DNA of 64,000 bases from positions 310,001-374,000 of the forward strand of contig JADJRG010000017.1 in NCBI GenBank assembly GCA_016712315.1. The letters are read 5' to 3'. Every line of letters starts with the position of its first letter. Within the stretch, counting starts at the first letter, position 1. A model generated the notes under the pieces. That model had not been told where the DNA came from and searched no databases. It saw only the letters and a program-made list of their open reading frames with translations. This stretch comes from Nannocystis sp. GTDB lineage: Bacteria; Myxococcota_A; Polyangia; Nannocystales; Nannocystaceae. Position numbers and translations under genes: made by a program. Positions 26,712 to 37,286 of this stretch are shown here, piece by piece.

Positions 26712-26906
26712 TTATTGGGCGAGCTCCGGCGCCTCATCGAGCCACTCGGCGAGGCGCGCGCGCTCGATCCCCAAGGCGCGTGCGGCGTCGTCGAGGTCGC
26801 CTTCGTAGGCGCGCAGGACGGCGCGGACCTGCGCGAGCCACTGATCAGGGGCGGCGGCGCGCAGGGCGAGGAGCAGGCGCTCACGTGACTCTTGGGGCAG
26901 GCTCAT
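26712..26906 (-). CDS. small Fis-like helix-turn-helix protein
   Basis: 64-residue protein with a C-terminal helix-turn-helix of the Fis type: DLDDAARALGIERARLAEWLDEA. The first half (ESRERLLLALRAAAPDQWLAQVRAVLRAYEG) is helical. Such proteins bind DNA or serve as the adaptor part of sigma-54 activators, but this one is free-standing. It lies directly downstream of the dus gene (stop 26950 on the minus strand) and may be on the same transcript. The open frame continues upstream through the dus 3' end, but sequence there is Pro/Ser/Thr-rich, so I start at the ATG at 26906. That ATG is in the first unit of a 14-bp tandem repeat. Confidence 0.55.
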   Translation of the reverse strand: MSLPQESRERLLLALRAAAPDQWLAQVRAVLRAYEGDLDDAARALGIERARLAEWLDEAPELAQ

Positions 26907-26948
26907 CGGGACAGGCTCATCGGGACAGGAGCATCGGGACAGGCTCGG
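26898..26948 (+). repeat. 14-bp tandem repeat at the dus/HTH junction
   Basis: Three and a half copies of CAGGCTCATCGGGA (third copy CAGGAGCATCGGGA). Read on the minus strand each full copy contains an ATG, in three different frames; only the one at 26906 enters the HTH protein. It covers the presumed ribosome-binding region of that gene. Confidence 0.75.
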
Positions 26949-26949
26949 A

Positions 26950-28125
26950 TCAGCCGCCGGAGTGCTCGTCCTCGGCCTCGGGCGGGGTGAGGTCGTCGAG
27001 GTCGTCGAGGTAGCCGGCGGGCAAGACGACCTTCTGGGTGCCGGCGCTCTTGCCACGCGAGGCGCGGACGGCGTTGGGGGAGAAGGGCGCGTCGGCCTCG
27101 ACGGTGGCGGCGAGCTGGCGCAGCTCGGCCAAGGTGGCGACGGCCATCAGCTCGGTGCGCAGGCGGGCCGAGCCGCGAAAACCCTTGGTGTACCAGGCGG
27201 CGTGCCGACGAAAGCCGCGCATGGCGTGCTCCTCGTTGAACCAGTCGGCGAGGCGGGTAGCGTGCTCGATCATGATCTCGAAGACCTGGCCGAGGGTGGG
27301 CGGGTCGATCGGCTCGCGGCCGGCGAAGACGTCAGCGAGGTCGCGGAAGAGCCAGGGGCGGCCGAGGCAGCCGCGGCCGACGATGACGCCGTCGCAGCCG
27401 GTGAGGCGCATCATGCGGAGGGCGTCCTCGGCCTCCCAGATGTCGCCGTTGCCGAGCACGGGGATGCCGCGGACGTGCTGCTTGAGGGCGGCGATGGCGT
27501 GCCAGCGGGCCTCGCCGTCGTAGAGCTGGGCGGCGGTGCGGGCGTGCAGGCCGATCGCGGCGCAGCCCTCGCCTTCGGCGATCGCGCCGGTCTCGAGGTA
27601 GGTGAGCAGGTGCTCGTCGACGCCCATCCGAAATTTGATGGTGAGGGGGACGCGCTCGGCGGCGCGGACGGCGGCGCGGACGATCGCGCGGAGCAGGCCG
27701 CGCTTGAGCGGTAAGGCGGCGCCGCCCCCTCTGCGGGTGACCTTGGGGACAGGACAGCCGAAGTTCATGTCGATGTGATCGACCTTGCCCTCGCCGACGA
27801 GGCGGCGCACGGCCTCGCCGACGTAGTAGGGGTCGACGCCGTAGAGCTGGAGGCTGCGGGGAGACTCGTCAGGGCCGAAGTCGGCGAGCTTTAAGGTCTT
27901 GCGCACGCCCTCGACGAGGGGGCGGGCGGTGATCATCTCGCTGACGTAGAGGCCGGCGCCGAAGCGCTTGCAGATCGCGCGGAAGGGGTAATTGGTGACG
28001 CCGGCCATCGGCGCGAGCACGACGGGCGGCCACACCTCGAGGGGGCCGATCTTGAGCGCGGCGAACTCGCCAGGGGCGGCGGGGGGGACGTCGCGGTTCA
28101 ACTCGCTGCGGTAGATCGGGTCCAT
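26950..28125 (-). CDS. dusB: tRNA-dihydrouridine synthase
   Basis: Flavoenzyme that reduces uridine to dihydrouridine in tRNA. FMN TIM barrel: VVLAPMAGVTNYPFRAICKRFGAG near residues 36-60, SLQLYGVDP near 92, HIDMNFGCPVPKV near 115 with the catalytic Cys, TIKFRMGVDE near 165, GLHARTAAQLYDG near 195, VLGNGDIW near 225 and DGVIVGRGCLGRPWLF near 252 (phosphate loop). Length 391 aa is on the long side for DusB; the extra length is in both ends. The ATG at 28125 lies 11 bases after a good -10 hexamer. The small HTH gene follows, reminiscent of the dusB-fis pairing known in enterobacteria. Confidence 0.9.
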   Translation of the reverse strand: MDPIYRSELNRDVPPAAPGEFAALKIGPLEVWPPVVLAPMAGVTNYPFRAICKRFGAGLYVSEMITARPLVEGVRKTLKLADFGPDESPRSLQLYGVDPYYVGEAVRRLVGEGKVDHIDMNFGCPVPKVTRRGGGAALPLKRGLLRAIVRAAVRAAERVPLTIKFRMGVDEHLLTYLETGAIAEGEGCAAIGLHARTAAQLYDGEARWHAIAALKQHVRGIPVLGNGDIWEAEDALRMMRLTGCDGVIVGRGCLGRPWLFRDLADVFAGREPIDPPTLGQVFEIMIEHATRLADWFNEEHAMRGFRRHAAWYTKGFRGSARLRTELMAVATLAELRQLAATVEADAPFSPNAVRASRGKSAGTQKVVLPAGYLDDLDDLTPPEAEDEHSGG

Positions 28126-28136
28126 CGCGGGGGGCC

Positions 28137-28165
28137 CTGATAGCAAAGGCGGGGGCGGCTGCCAA
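28137..28165 (-). promoter_or_regulatory. predicted promoter of dusB
   Basis: Read on the minus strand: TTGGCA (28160-28165), 17-base spacer, TATCAG (28137-28142), then 11 bases to the ATG. Good match to sigma70-type consensus with optimal spacing, implying a leader of only a few bases. Confidence 0.5.
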
Positions 28166-28175
28166 ACGCCAGGGC

Positions 28176-29360
28176 TCACCGCGCAGGGCAGCGATGGCTG
28201 AGGCGGAGGGCGCCGGTGGCCTGGTAGCGGGTGCAGGCGGCGCCGCAGAGCTCGATGGTGTCCATGGCGGCGCTGGTGAAGCGGTAGCCGCTGGCGGCGC
28301 AGGTGGCGGCCTGGGCGAGCAGGGCGGGGGCGCCGTCGACGAGGACTTCGATGCGCTCGGGGTAGTCAGGCGCGGGATCGAGGGGGATGGTGCAGGTCAA
28401 GATCGGGGCGGGCAGGGCGGCGAGGGCGTCGAAGAGCTCGGCGGCCTGCGCGGCGACGTAGTAGGCGCCGCCGCCGGCTTCGGCGAGCTGACGCATGACT
28501 TGATAGGGGTTGACGTCGTCAGGTTGGCCGTCGGCGAGCACAGGGCTGAGCGCGTCTTCGAGCGCGACGCCGACGATGAAGAGGGGGATCTGGCGGGCGC
28601 GCGCCTGCTCCGCGACGGCGAGGAGCGCGGGGTCGTAGGTCTCGAACTTTGAAAAGGGATCGTCGGCGTCGAGCAGATCAGCGCCGCAGTTGGGGGCGCC
28701 GTCCGTGATGAGGAGGAGCGCGCGCGGCAGGGCCTCGTGGACCTGCGCGAGCAGTGCGGCGTCGAGGGCGTCTCCGCCCGGCGTGCTGATGAGATCGGCG
28801 CGGGCGAGCACGACCTGCTGCTCGGGCGCGGTGAAGTGCTGGAGCGCGAGCTGGACGGCGCCGCTGGTGGGCGAGGCGCCGCGCGGCTCGGTGCTCGCGA
28901 GGGCGGCGAGGATCGCTTGGGCCCTGTCGGGGCCGAGGGGGAGCTCAGGGCGGAGCTGGTTCTGGCAGTCGCGCTGGGTCTGGAGGCCCGAGGCGCTGGC
29001 GCTGGGGAAGAGGACGAGGCCGAGGTTGATGGCGTCGCCGAAGCGATCGATGAGCCCGGCGACGAGGCCCTGGACGAGGGTCCAGCGGGCTGGATCCGCC
29101 ATGGAACCAGAGCGATCGACGATGAGCATCAGGCTGGGCGCGAAGTTGTCGACGTCGACCTCGACGACGGCGCCGCACTCAAAGAGCGGCGGCGGGCCGC
29201 CGCAGTAGCCGGCGTCGCAGCGGAGCTGGGGGCCGCAGTCGAGGTGATCAGCGCAGGGCTCGTGACGTAGCGCCTGTCCGTCGAAGCAGGTGAGGGCGAG
29301 CAGCGCGAAGAGGGCGGCGGCGACGCGCGCGGGCGAGACCCGGTGGCGAGGCGTGCCCAC
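28176..29360 (-). CDS. von Willebrand A-domain lipoprotein
   Basis: Exported protein of about 394 aa. From the GTG at 29360 it begins with a signal (VAAALFALLALTCFDG) whose lipobox LALTC gives an N-terminal acylated Cys. A small Cys-rich stretch follows (CADHLDCGPQLRCDAGYC). The vWA fold starts near residue 70 with SLMLIVDRSGSMAD, a complete MIDAS motif DxSxS, and continues with NLGLVLFPSASASG and ALLLITDGAPNCGADLLD, which supplies the distal metal Asp. The C-terminal ~70 residues contain more Cys. The open frame extends 26 codons further but those read as hydrophilic filler, so the GTG is preferred. It is on the same strand as dusB but separated by the predicted dusB promoter. Confidence 0.82.
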   Translation of the reverse strand: MGTPRHRVSPARVAAALFALLALTCFDGQALRHEPCADHLDCGPQLRCDAGYCGGPPPLFECGAVVEVDVDNFAPSLMLIVDRSGSMADPARWTLVQGLVAGLIDRFGDAINLGLVLFPSASASGLQTQRDCQNQLRPELPLGPDRAQAILAALASTEPRGASPTSGAVQLALQHFTAPEQQVVLARADLISTPGGDALDAALLAQVHEALPRALLLITDGAPNCGADLLDADDPFSKFETYDPALLAVAEQARARQIPLFIVGVALEDALSPVLADGQPDDVNPYQVMRQLAEAGGGAYYVAAQAAELFDALAALPAPILTCTIPLDPAPDYPERIEVLVDGAPALLAQAATCAASGYRFTSAAMDTIELCGAACTRYQATGALRLSHRCPAR

Positions 29361-29528
29361 GCAGGTGAGGGTAACACGCGGCGCGCGTTCGGTCGTGTTT
29401 GCCGCGCAGGACATCATCAACGCGGCGGAGCGTGGCATCGAGGTGCTGAGCGATGGCGGCAGATCATCGGTTGCTGCCGTACCTGCTCGAGGCGAACTGG
29501 ATCCCGTGGGCGAAGGGCGCGACCGCGG

Positions 29529-30749
29529 TCACTTGGAGGTGCAGCGGGGCTCTTCGGGGCGGCAGTGGAAGCGGGCGTGGAGGTGGTCGACGTGGCCGGG
29601 GTGGTGGCGGACGAAGGCTTCGGTGGTGCCGGGGCGGCGAGGGTACTCGAGCCAGGCGGGGAGCTCGCCCTTGGGGACGCGGCGCTGGGCGAGGGCGTGC
29701 TCGTGGAGGAGGCGCTGGAGGGCGGTGTCGATGAGGACCATCTCGACAGCGCCTGTCTCATAGAGCAGCTCTAAGAGGTCCCAGGTGCGGGCGGCGTCGA
29801 GGTTCTTGGCGTTCATCTCGCGCCAGTTGTACTCCTCGCCAGAGAGCTCGACCTGGGGGTAGCTGAGGTCGACGTCGCGGCCGGACTGGTGGGTGCTGTG
29901 CGGCTTGAGGCGTCCACCTGCCCGTTGGGCCATGTTGCCGACGAGCAGGGGGCGATCGTTCGGGTAGCGGCGGGACCACTCGCGGAGGATCGCGTCGAGC
30001 AGGGCGACGTTGTGGCCGGTGGCGTAGGACTTCCAGGGCTCCATGCGGAGGATCCGGCCGGGGCCGTCGACCATGGGCACGCCGCCGACGAGGGAGCCGT
30101 CGCCGGCGGAGCCGACAGACTCGCTGGGCTCGCCCTCGGCGGCGCGGTAGACGACGAGCTTGGTGCCCGGTGGGAGCTCCTTGTCGAGCTCGACGCCGGG
30201 GTTGTAGGCGAGGATCTCGTGGTAGTGCATCTTATAAAGATTGGCGACCATCTTCATGGCGCCGCCGCGCTTGATCACATACGTGACCTGCGCGGGCGGG
30301 CTGAGGTCGCCGGCCCACGGGGCGATCGGCAGGCGGTCGCGAGGGTCGCGTGGGGCGTCGTCTTGGTCGTCAGGGTCGCCGCGGCTGGGGTCGCTGCGGC
30401 GGCCGGCGGCGGCCTCGGCGTGCAGGCGGGCGGCCTCGGCGAGGGCGCGCTCGAGCGCGCGCTTGGGCCCAGAGCGCGGCTCTTGCTGCTCCTCGTCGTC
30501 GGCGTAGGTGTGGCCGTCGGAGGTGGTAGAGGCTGTGAGATCAGACAGGTCCTCAGGGTCAGGTTTGGCGTCGCGGCTGAGCGCGGCCGAGGGCGGACGG
30601 GGGCGATCTGGGTCGGGGAGGCGCAGGCTGACGACGACGCCCCAGAGGGCGAGGGCGCTGATCACGAGGGCGCGGCCGAGCCAGGGGCCCCGGGGCGGCG
30701 GCCCGGCTGGCGCAGATGGCTCGTCTGTCTCTTGGGTCTGGTCCGCCAT
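29529..30749 (-). CDS. penicillin-insensitive murein endopeptidase (MepA/M74) with LysM-like domain
   Basis: Zinc peptidase cleaving D-Ala-meso-DAP cross-links in peptidoglycan. One membrane anchor near residues 25-42 (ALVISALALWGVVVSL) places it in the inner membrane, facing the periplasm. A low-complexity acidic linker follows, then a LysM-like segment (VTYVIKRGGAMKMVANLY...ILAYNPGVELDKELPPGTKLVVY, residues ~150-205). The peptidase domain has the M74 zinc motif HQSGRDVDLSY and a second metal site HVDHLHARF near the end. Length 406 aa; E. coli MepA has no LysM, so this is an anchored variant. It ends the parC-parE-mepA-like series on the minus strand, 15 bases after parE. Confidence 0.85.
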   Translation of the reverse strand: MADQTQETDEPSAPAGPPPRGPWLGRALVISALALWGVVVSLRLPDPDRPRPPSAALSRDAKPDPEDLSDLTASTTSDGHTYADDEEQQEPRSGPKRALERALAEAARLHAEAAAGRRSDPSRGDPDDQDDAPRDPRDRLPIAPWAGDLSPPAQVTYVIKRGGAMKMVANLYKMHYHEILAYNPGVELDKELPPGTKLVVYRAAEGEPSESVGSAGDGSLVGGVPMVDGPGRILRMEPWKSYATGHNVALLDAILREWSRRYPNDRPLLVGNMAQRAGGRLKPHSTHQSGRDVDLSYPQVELSGEEYNWREMNAKNLDAARTWDLLELLYETGAVEMVLIDTALQRLLHEHALAQRRVPKGELPAWLEYPRRPGTTEAFVRHHPGHVDHLHARFHCRPEEPRCTSK

Positions 30750-30764
30750 GGTCGCCTGGGAGGA

Positions 30765-32681
<1,917 letters not shown>

Positions 32682-32687
32682 CGCGCG

Positions 32688-35123
32688 CTACCTCTTGCCC
32701 TTCTTGTCGGCCTTGTCGGCCTTGTCGGCCTCAGGGTCCTCGCCGCCGAGGCTGGGGACGGCGGGCTCGGGCCAGATCACGCGCTTGATCGCGCCGCGCT
32801 TGATCAGCTCGACGCCGCGGCCGCCGCGGGCGTTGGGCTCGCCGCCGTCGACCCGGGCGACGGCGCCGGTGGACTTCTCGACGCTGACGTGGAGGTGGGC
32901 GGGGAAGCCGGCGATGACCTCGTCGCCGGCCTCGAGCTTGATCATGATGACGCCTGTACCTGGCCCTGCGAGCAGGTTGACGTCGCCGGCGAGGCAGGTG
33001 AGGGCGCGGCCGCCGCGGGTGACGACGGTGACAGGATCCTCGGCGTAGACCTTAAAGACGGCGATGAACTCGTCGCCCTCCTTGAGCTTGCCGAACATGC
33101 GGCCGCGGGTGGTGCTGGGGTCCTTGTGCGGCCAGAGGGCGAAGCGCAGGGCCATGCCGCCGCGGGTGAGCGCGAGCAGGTGCGGGTAGGGCTCCTCGTA
33201 CTCGGCGCCGAGCTCGGGCTTGGGGAAGGTGAACTCCTCCATCACGCGCGGGTCGGTGCCGACGGCGGCGATCGGCCGCTCGCCGTCCTTGAACTTGAAG
33301 AGCTTCTGGATCGGGTCGCCGTGGCCGGTGGAGGCGGGGATGTCGTTGATCCGGCAGTTGTAGGCGCTGCCCTTGCTGCTGAAGACGACGGCGCACTCCT
33401 TGGTGGAGCCGGCGACGAGGGCGAGGGGCTCGTCGCCCTCGCGCATGCGGGTGGTGGTGAGGTTGATCGAGCGCTGGCGCTTGATCCAGCCGTCACGGGT
33501 GAGGAGCACGTAGGCGTCCTCGTCGACGATGAAGGCCTCGGCGGAGAACTCTTCGGCGACGTCGTCGGCGGAGATCTTGGTGCGGCGGGCGTCGCCGAAG
33601 CTCTTGGCGACCTCTTCCAGCTCCTCGCGGACGACCGACCAGAGCTTGGCCTCGCTCCCCAGGATCGCCTCGATGCGGCGCGCCTCGGCGCGCTTCTCGG
33701 CCAGCTCGGCGCGGATCTTCTCGATCTCGAGCTTGGCGAGGCGGTAGAGCTTGGTCTCGAGGACGGCGTCGACTTGGATCTCGTCGAGCTTGAAGGCGGC
33801 CATCAGCTTGCCGGCGGCGTCGGCCTTGCCCTCGGAGCGGCGGATGATCTTGATGGCCTCGTCGAGGCCGTCGAAGACGCGCTCAAAGCCCTCGAGGATG
33901 TGGATCCGCTCGCGCAGCTTCCTGAGGTCGTACTCGAAGCGGCGGCGGACGGTGTGCAGGCGGAAGTCGAGGAAGTGGCGGAGGATCGCGGCGAGGCCGA
34001 GGCGCTGCGGGGCGCCGACCTCGGGGTTGGCGGTGGGCACCAGGACGGTGAAGTCGAACTTCACAGGGACCTGGAGGCGGGTGTTTTTTAAGAGGTAGGC
34101 GATCACGAGCTCGGGCTCGGCCGCCTGCTTGCCGCGCAGCTCGAGCTCGACGCGGACGTCGCGGGTGCTGAGGTCGGTGACGCCGACGAGGCCGGGGATC
34201 TTCTTCTGGGCGATGATCTCGCCGATCTCCTCGACGAGGGCGCTCTTCTCGATGCCGTAGGGGACGGCGTCGATGACGATGGTGGCGCCGTCGTCCTCGA
34301 ACTTCCAGGTGCCCTGGAGCTTGCACGAGCCCTTGCCGTCCTCGTAGATCTTGGCGAGCTCGTCGCGGCCGACGACGAGCTGACCGCCGGTGGGGAAGTC
34401 AGGGCCGCGGACGATCTTGAGCAGCTTCTTGCCGGTGATCTCCGGCTCGTCGATCATCGCGACGCAGGCGCGCGCGATCTCGCCCAAGTTGTGCGGGGGC
34501 ACGCTGGTGGCCATGCCGACGGCGATCCCAAGGGAGCCGTTGACGAGGAGCTGAGGGAAGCGCGCGGGCAGGACGATCGGCTCCTTGCCGGTGCCGTCGT
34601 AGGTCGGCCGGAAGTCGACGGTCTCCTTCTTGAGCTCGACGAGCAGCTCGCTGGCGACGGCGGTGAGGCGCGCCTCGGTGTAGCGGTAGGCGGCGGCGGC
34701 GTCGCCGTCGATCGAGCCGAAGTTGCCGTAACCATCGACGAGGGGGGCGCGCATGACGAAGTCCTGCGCGAGCCGGACCATGGCCTCGTAGACGGCGCTG
34801 TCGCCGTGCGGGTGGTACTTACCGATGACGTCGCCGACGACCTTGGCGCTCTTGCGGTGGCGGGCCTCGTGGGTGAGGCCGAGGTCGGCGAACATGGTGA
34901 AGAGGATCCGCCGCTGCACCGGCTTGAGGCCGTCCCGTACGTCAGGGATCGCGCGCGAGGTGATCACGCTGAGGGCGTAGTTGAGGTACTTGCGGCGGGC
35001 TTCTTCGGCGAGGTCGCCGTCGAGGACGCTGGCAGGAGGCTCGGCCGGGCCGGACTTGGCCTTACGCGCGCCCTTCAGCGCCGTCTCCGTCGTGGCGGGG
35101 GATCGTGCTTGCGGTGAACTCAT
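32688..35123 (-). CDS. parC: DNA topoisomerase IV subunit A
   Basis: Breakage-reunion subunit. The quinolone-resistance region reads KYHPHGDSAVYEAMVR, with Ser and Glu at the two key positions, i.e. the drug-sensitive state. The catalytic Tyr is in AAAYRYTEARLT near residue 148. The remaining fold includes QLLVNGSLGIAVGMATSVPPHN and the long coiled coil (residues ~380-480, IRRSEGKADAAG, LYRLAKLEIEKIRAE). The C-terminal ~270 residues form the DNA-wrapping propeller, finishing in an Asp/Lys tail. 811 aa. I start at the ATG at 35123; the first ~35 residues are an unstructured tail. It may share the divergent intergenic region with infA. Confidence 0.92.
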   Translation of the reverse strand: MSSPQARSPATTETALKGARKAKSGPAEPPASVLDGDLAEEARRKYLNYALSVITSRAIPDVRDGLKPVQRRILFTMFADLGLTHEARHRKSAKVVGDVIGKYHPHGDSAVYEAMVRLAQDFVMRAPLVDGYGNFGSIDGDAAAAYRYTEARLTAVASELLVELKKETVDFRPTYDGTGKEPIVLPARFPQLLVNGSLGIAVGMATSVPPHNLGEIARACVAMIDEPEITGKKLLKIVRGPDFPTGGQLVVGRDELAKIYEDGKGSCKLQGTWKFEDDGATIVIDAVPYGIEKSALVEEIGEIIAQKKIPGLVGVTDLSTRDVRVELELRGKQAAEPELVIAYLLKNTRLQVPVKFDFTVLVPTANPEVGAPQRLGLAAILRHFLDFRLHTVRRRFEYDLRKLRERIHILEGFERVFDGLDEAIKIIRRSEGKADAAGKLMAAFKLDEIQVDAVLETKLYRLAKLEIEKIRAELAEKRAEARRIEAILGSEAKLWSVVREELEEVAKSFGDARRTKISADDVAEEFSAEAFIVDEDAYVLLTRDGWIKRQRSINLTTTRMREGDEPLALVAGSTKECAVVFSSKGSAYNCRINDIPASTGHGDPIQKLFKFKDGERPIAAVGTDPRVMEEFTFPKPELGAEYEEPYPHLLALTRGGMALRFALWPHKDPSTTRGRMFGKLKEGDEFIAVFKVYAEDPVTVVTRGGRALTCLAGDVNLLAGPGTGVIMIKLEAGDEVIAGFPAHLHVSVEKSTGAVARVDGGEPNARGGRGVELIKRGAIKRVIWPEPAVPSLGGEDPEADKADKADKKGKR
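32703..32729 (-). repeat. 9-bp tandem repeat in the parC tail
   Basis: Three perfect copies of CTTGTCGGC on the plus strand. On the coding strand they encode three Ala-Asp-Lys units near the C-terminus of ParC, giving a charged tail. Unit length is a multiple of three. Confidence 0.85.
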
Positions 35124-35340
35124 GATGATCAGGCGCGGCTAGCGCCAACACCGCCGAGTCGCTTGGTAGGCCCGGCCGGCGCGGCGGAAGGTTACTTGCG
35201 CGGACCGGCGCGTCAACTATGCGGCCCCGATCGCGCGATGAGCCGCGCGCAAACACACACGCGCGCCGCGAGGCCGAGAAATTGCCTGCATCGGCGCTAC
35301 GCCGGCCGCGCGCGCCGCCGAAGAAATGTCGGAGAAGCGG

Positions 35341-35369
35341 TTGCACGCGCCGATTGACCCCCATACTCT
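35341..35369 (+). promoter_or_regulatory. infA: predicted infA promoter, short leader
   Basis: TTGCAC (35341-35346), 17-base spacer, TACTCT (35364-35369). Only 9 bases separate the -10 from the infA ATG, so a transcript starting at the usual distance would have almost no 5' leader and no room for a ribosome-binding site. Confidence 0.5.
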
Positions 35370-35378
35370 CCCCGGCGA

Positions 35379-35597
35379 ATGAGTAAGGACGATCTGATCG
35401 AGTTTGAGGGCACCGTCACTGAGGTGCTCACCGGGGGTCTGTTTCGGGTGCAGATCGATGAGAACCATCTCGTGCTCGCGCACCTCGCCGGCAAGATGCG
35501 GCGCTTTCGGATCAAGGTGGTGCTCGGCGATCGCGTGACCGTCGGCGTGACCCCGTACGATCCGTCGCGCGGACGGATCGTCTATCGCGCCCGCTGA
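35379..35597 (+). CDS. infA: translation initiation factor IF-1
   Basis: Essential 72-residue initiation factor that binds the A site of the 30S subunit. OB-fold sequence is close to textbook: IEFEGTVTEVLTGGLFRVQI, VLAHLAGKMRRFRIKVVLGDRV, VGVTPYDPSRGRIVYRAR. The full length of the family is present and the last residues match the usual GRI(V/T)YR end. The ATG at 35379 is the only sensible start. It is monocistronic here, flanked by a predicted promoter and terminator, rather than being inside a ribosomal protein operon. Confidence 0.97.
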   Translation: MSKDDLIEFEGTVTEVLTGGLFRVQIDENHLVLAHLAGKMRRFRIKVVLGDRVTVGVTPYDPSRGRIVYRAR

Positions 35598-35618
35598 GGC
35601 GCGCGTGGGCGCGCACGT

Positions 35619-35655
35619 CGCCTCGGCTCGCGGTGGCGAGGCGCGGCGGTTTTTG
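35619..35655 (+). terminator. predicted terminator after infA
   Basis: 7-bp stem CGCCTCG / CGAGGCG (35619-35625 and 35637-35643) with an 11-base loop, followed six bases later by five T residues (35650-35654). It lies 22 bases after the infA stop and before the TerB-like gene. Confidence 0.48.
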
Positions 35656-35681
35656 TGTAGTCTCAACGTCGGAGGCCCCCG

Positions 35682-36398
35682 ATGCCGCTGACCCCTGAAC
35701 AGGAATGGACGCTCGTCGCCTGCGGGTTGGTCGCTCACGCCGACGGCGTCCTGCGGCATGGCGAGTGCGAGCAGGTGCTGGCGATGATCGACGAGCGCCT
35801 CCAGGCGGAGGAGCACGAGCGCTGGGTGGCGCTGATCGCCGACCGCGCGGCGCTGCGCCGCTATGTCGAGGAGCTGCCGCCGCTGCTGCCGCTCTTCCAT
35901 GAGCCGCTCTTCGAGCGGGTGTGGGCGATGGTGCTGGCCGACGGGGACGTCGGGGACGCGGAGGAGCAGGTCGTCGACGAGGTGGCAGAGATGGTGGGCG
36001 CGTCGCCGGAGGAGCTGAAGGAGTGGCGCGAGCGCTGGACAGCGGAGGCGGCGGCGCTGGCCGAGCATAAGGCGGGCTTCGCGGCGCTGCTGATCCACCA
36101 CGACGGGACGATCGATGAGGCGGAGGCGGTGCGCTTTCAGGCGCTGATCGAGCAGATGCCGGTGTCGCAGGCGCGCCGCGAGGAGATGCTGGAGCTGCTG
36201 CACGCGCCGCCGTCGATAGACCGCGTCGGGGCCCGACTGGCGGCGCTGCCGCGCGAGCGCAGGATCGAGGTCCTGCGGGCGATCGCGCCGCTGGTCAGCG
36301 CTTCGCAGCAAGAGGCGGTGGGCCGGGCGTTTTTCTTGGATCTGGCCGAACAGGCAGGTCTGGAGCCGACCGCGGCGGCGCGGCTGCTCGAGCGCTGA
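35682..36398 (+). CDS. TerB-like (tellurite-resistance-type) tandem protein
   Basis: Acidic helical cytoplasmic protein of 238 aa. Three related metal-binding-like turns appear: AHADGVLRHGE near residue 18, LADGDVGDAEEQVVDEVAEMVG near 85 and IHHDGTIDEAEAVRFQALIEQMP near 140. These follow the TerB pattern A-D-G-x-(I/V)-x-x-x-E, in which Asp and Glu bind a divalent ion. TerB proteins are linked to membrane stress, phage defence and tellurite resistance; the role here is unknown. GGAGG at 35671-35675 is a good ribosome site 6 bases before the ATG, unlike the leaderless-looking neighbours. It converges on purQ with 3 bases between. Confidence 0.65.
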   Translation: MPLTPEQEWTLVACGLVAHADGVLRHGECEQVLAMIDERLQAEEHERWVALIADRAALRRYVEELPPLLPLFHEPLFERVWAMVLADGDVGDAEEQVVDEVAEMVGASPEELKEWRERWTAEAAALAEHKAGFAALLIHHDGTIDEAEAVRFQALIEQMPVSQARREEMLELLHAPPSIDRVGARLAALPRERRIEVLRAIAPLVSASQQEAVGRAFFLDLAEQAGLEPTAAARLLER

Positions 36399-36401
36399 GC
36401 C

Positions 36402-37286
36402 TCAACCGAGGCCGTCGATCACGGCCCGGACGCCGCCGGCGAGCAGGTGCAGGCCGAGGCCGCAGGGCGGTAAGGTGCCGGCCTCGCGCTGGGCGATCCA
36501 GTCGGGGTGGTTCTCGGGGTCGAGGTAGGCCTCGGGGTGCGGCATGAGGCCGAAGATCCGGCCGCTCGGATCGCAGAGGGCGGCGGCGCCGCCAGGGGAG
36601 CCGCTGGGGTTGGCGGGCCAGGCCTCGGTGGGGCGGCCGCTGGGGTCGATGTAGCGGAGCGGGATGAGGTGGGCGCGCTCGATCTCGGCGGCGAGCTCGG
36701 GGTCGGCGATCACGAGCTTGCCCTCGCCGTGGCGGCTGGGCGCCTCGAGCACGAGGCCTTCGGGGAGGCCGCGCGTGAAGAGGCAGGGGCTCTGAGGATC
36801 CGCGGCGAGGCGGACCCAGGCGTCGCGGTAGCCGAGGCGATCGTTGGGGGCGAGGGTGACGGACTGGGGGGCGAGGCCGCTGCCCACGCTGCGACCGACC
36901 GCCGGTAAGGCGCCGAGCTTGACGAGCGCCTGAAAGCCGTTGCAGATGCCGATCGCGAGGCCGCCGTCGTCGATGTGGCGGGCGAGGCGATCGCCGAGGC
37001 GGAAGCGGAGGCGGTTGGCGAAGACGCGGCCAGAGGCGATGTGATCGCCGAAGCTGAAGCCGCCGATGAAGGCGAGGATCTTGTAAGGGCGGAGCACGTC
37101 GTCGCCGCCCTCGAGGATGTCGGCGACGTGGCGGCGCTCGACGGCGGCGCCGAGGCGCTCGAAGGCGGCCTGGGTCTCGGCCTCGCAGTTGAGGCCGTAG
37201 CCGGTCAAAACGAGGACGCGGAGCTCGCGGGCGCGGGCCCGGTCGACGCCGAAGAGCTGGTGGATCGGGTCAGGTGCGAGGGTCAT
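36402..37286 (-). CDS. purQ: phosphoribosylformylglycinamidine synthase, glutaminase subunit
   Basis: Supplies ammonia from glutamine to PurL in the fourth step of purine synthesis. Class I glutamine amidotransferase: VLVLTGYGLNCEAETQAAFE near residue 25, LAFIGGFSFGDHIASGRV near 75 (oxyanion strand), nucleophile in GLAIGICNGFQALVKLG near 115, and the His-Glu of the triad in LMPHPEAYLDPENH near 258. 294 aa, longer than PurQ in PurSLQ systems (~225) and similar to the glutaminase domain of large PurL. ATG 37286 overlaps the purL stop by 17 bases, so translation is coupled. Confidence 0.9.
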   Translation of the reverse strand: MTLAPDPIHQLFGVDRARARELRVLVLTGYGLNCEAETQAAFERLGAAVERRHVADILEGGDDVLRPYKILAFIGGFSFGDHIASGRVFANRLRFRLGDRLARHIDDGGLAIGICNGFQALVKLGALPAVGRSVGSGLAPQSVTLAPNDRLGYRDAWVRLAADPQSPCLFTRGLPEGLVLEAPSRHGEGKLVIADPELAAEIERAHLIPLRYIDPSGRPTEAWPANPSGSPGGAAALCDPSGRIFGLMPHPEAYLDPENHPDWIAQREAGTLPPCGLGLHLLAGGVRAVIDGLG

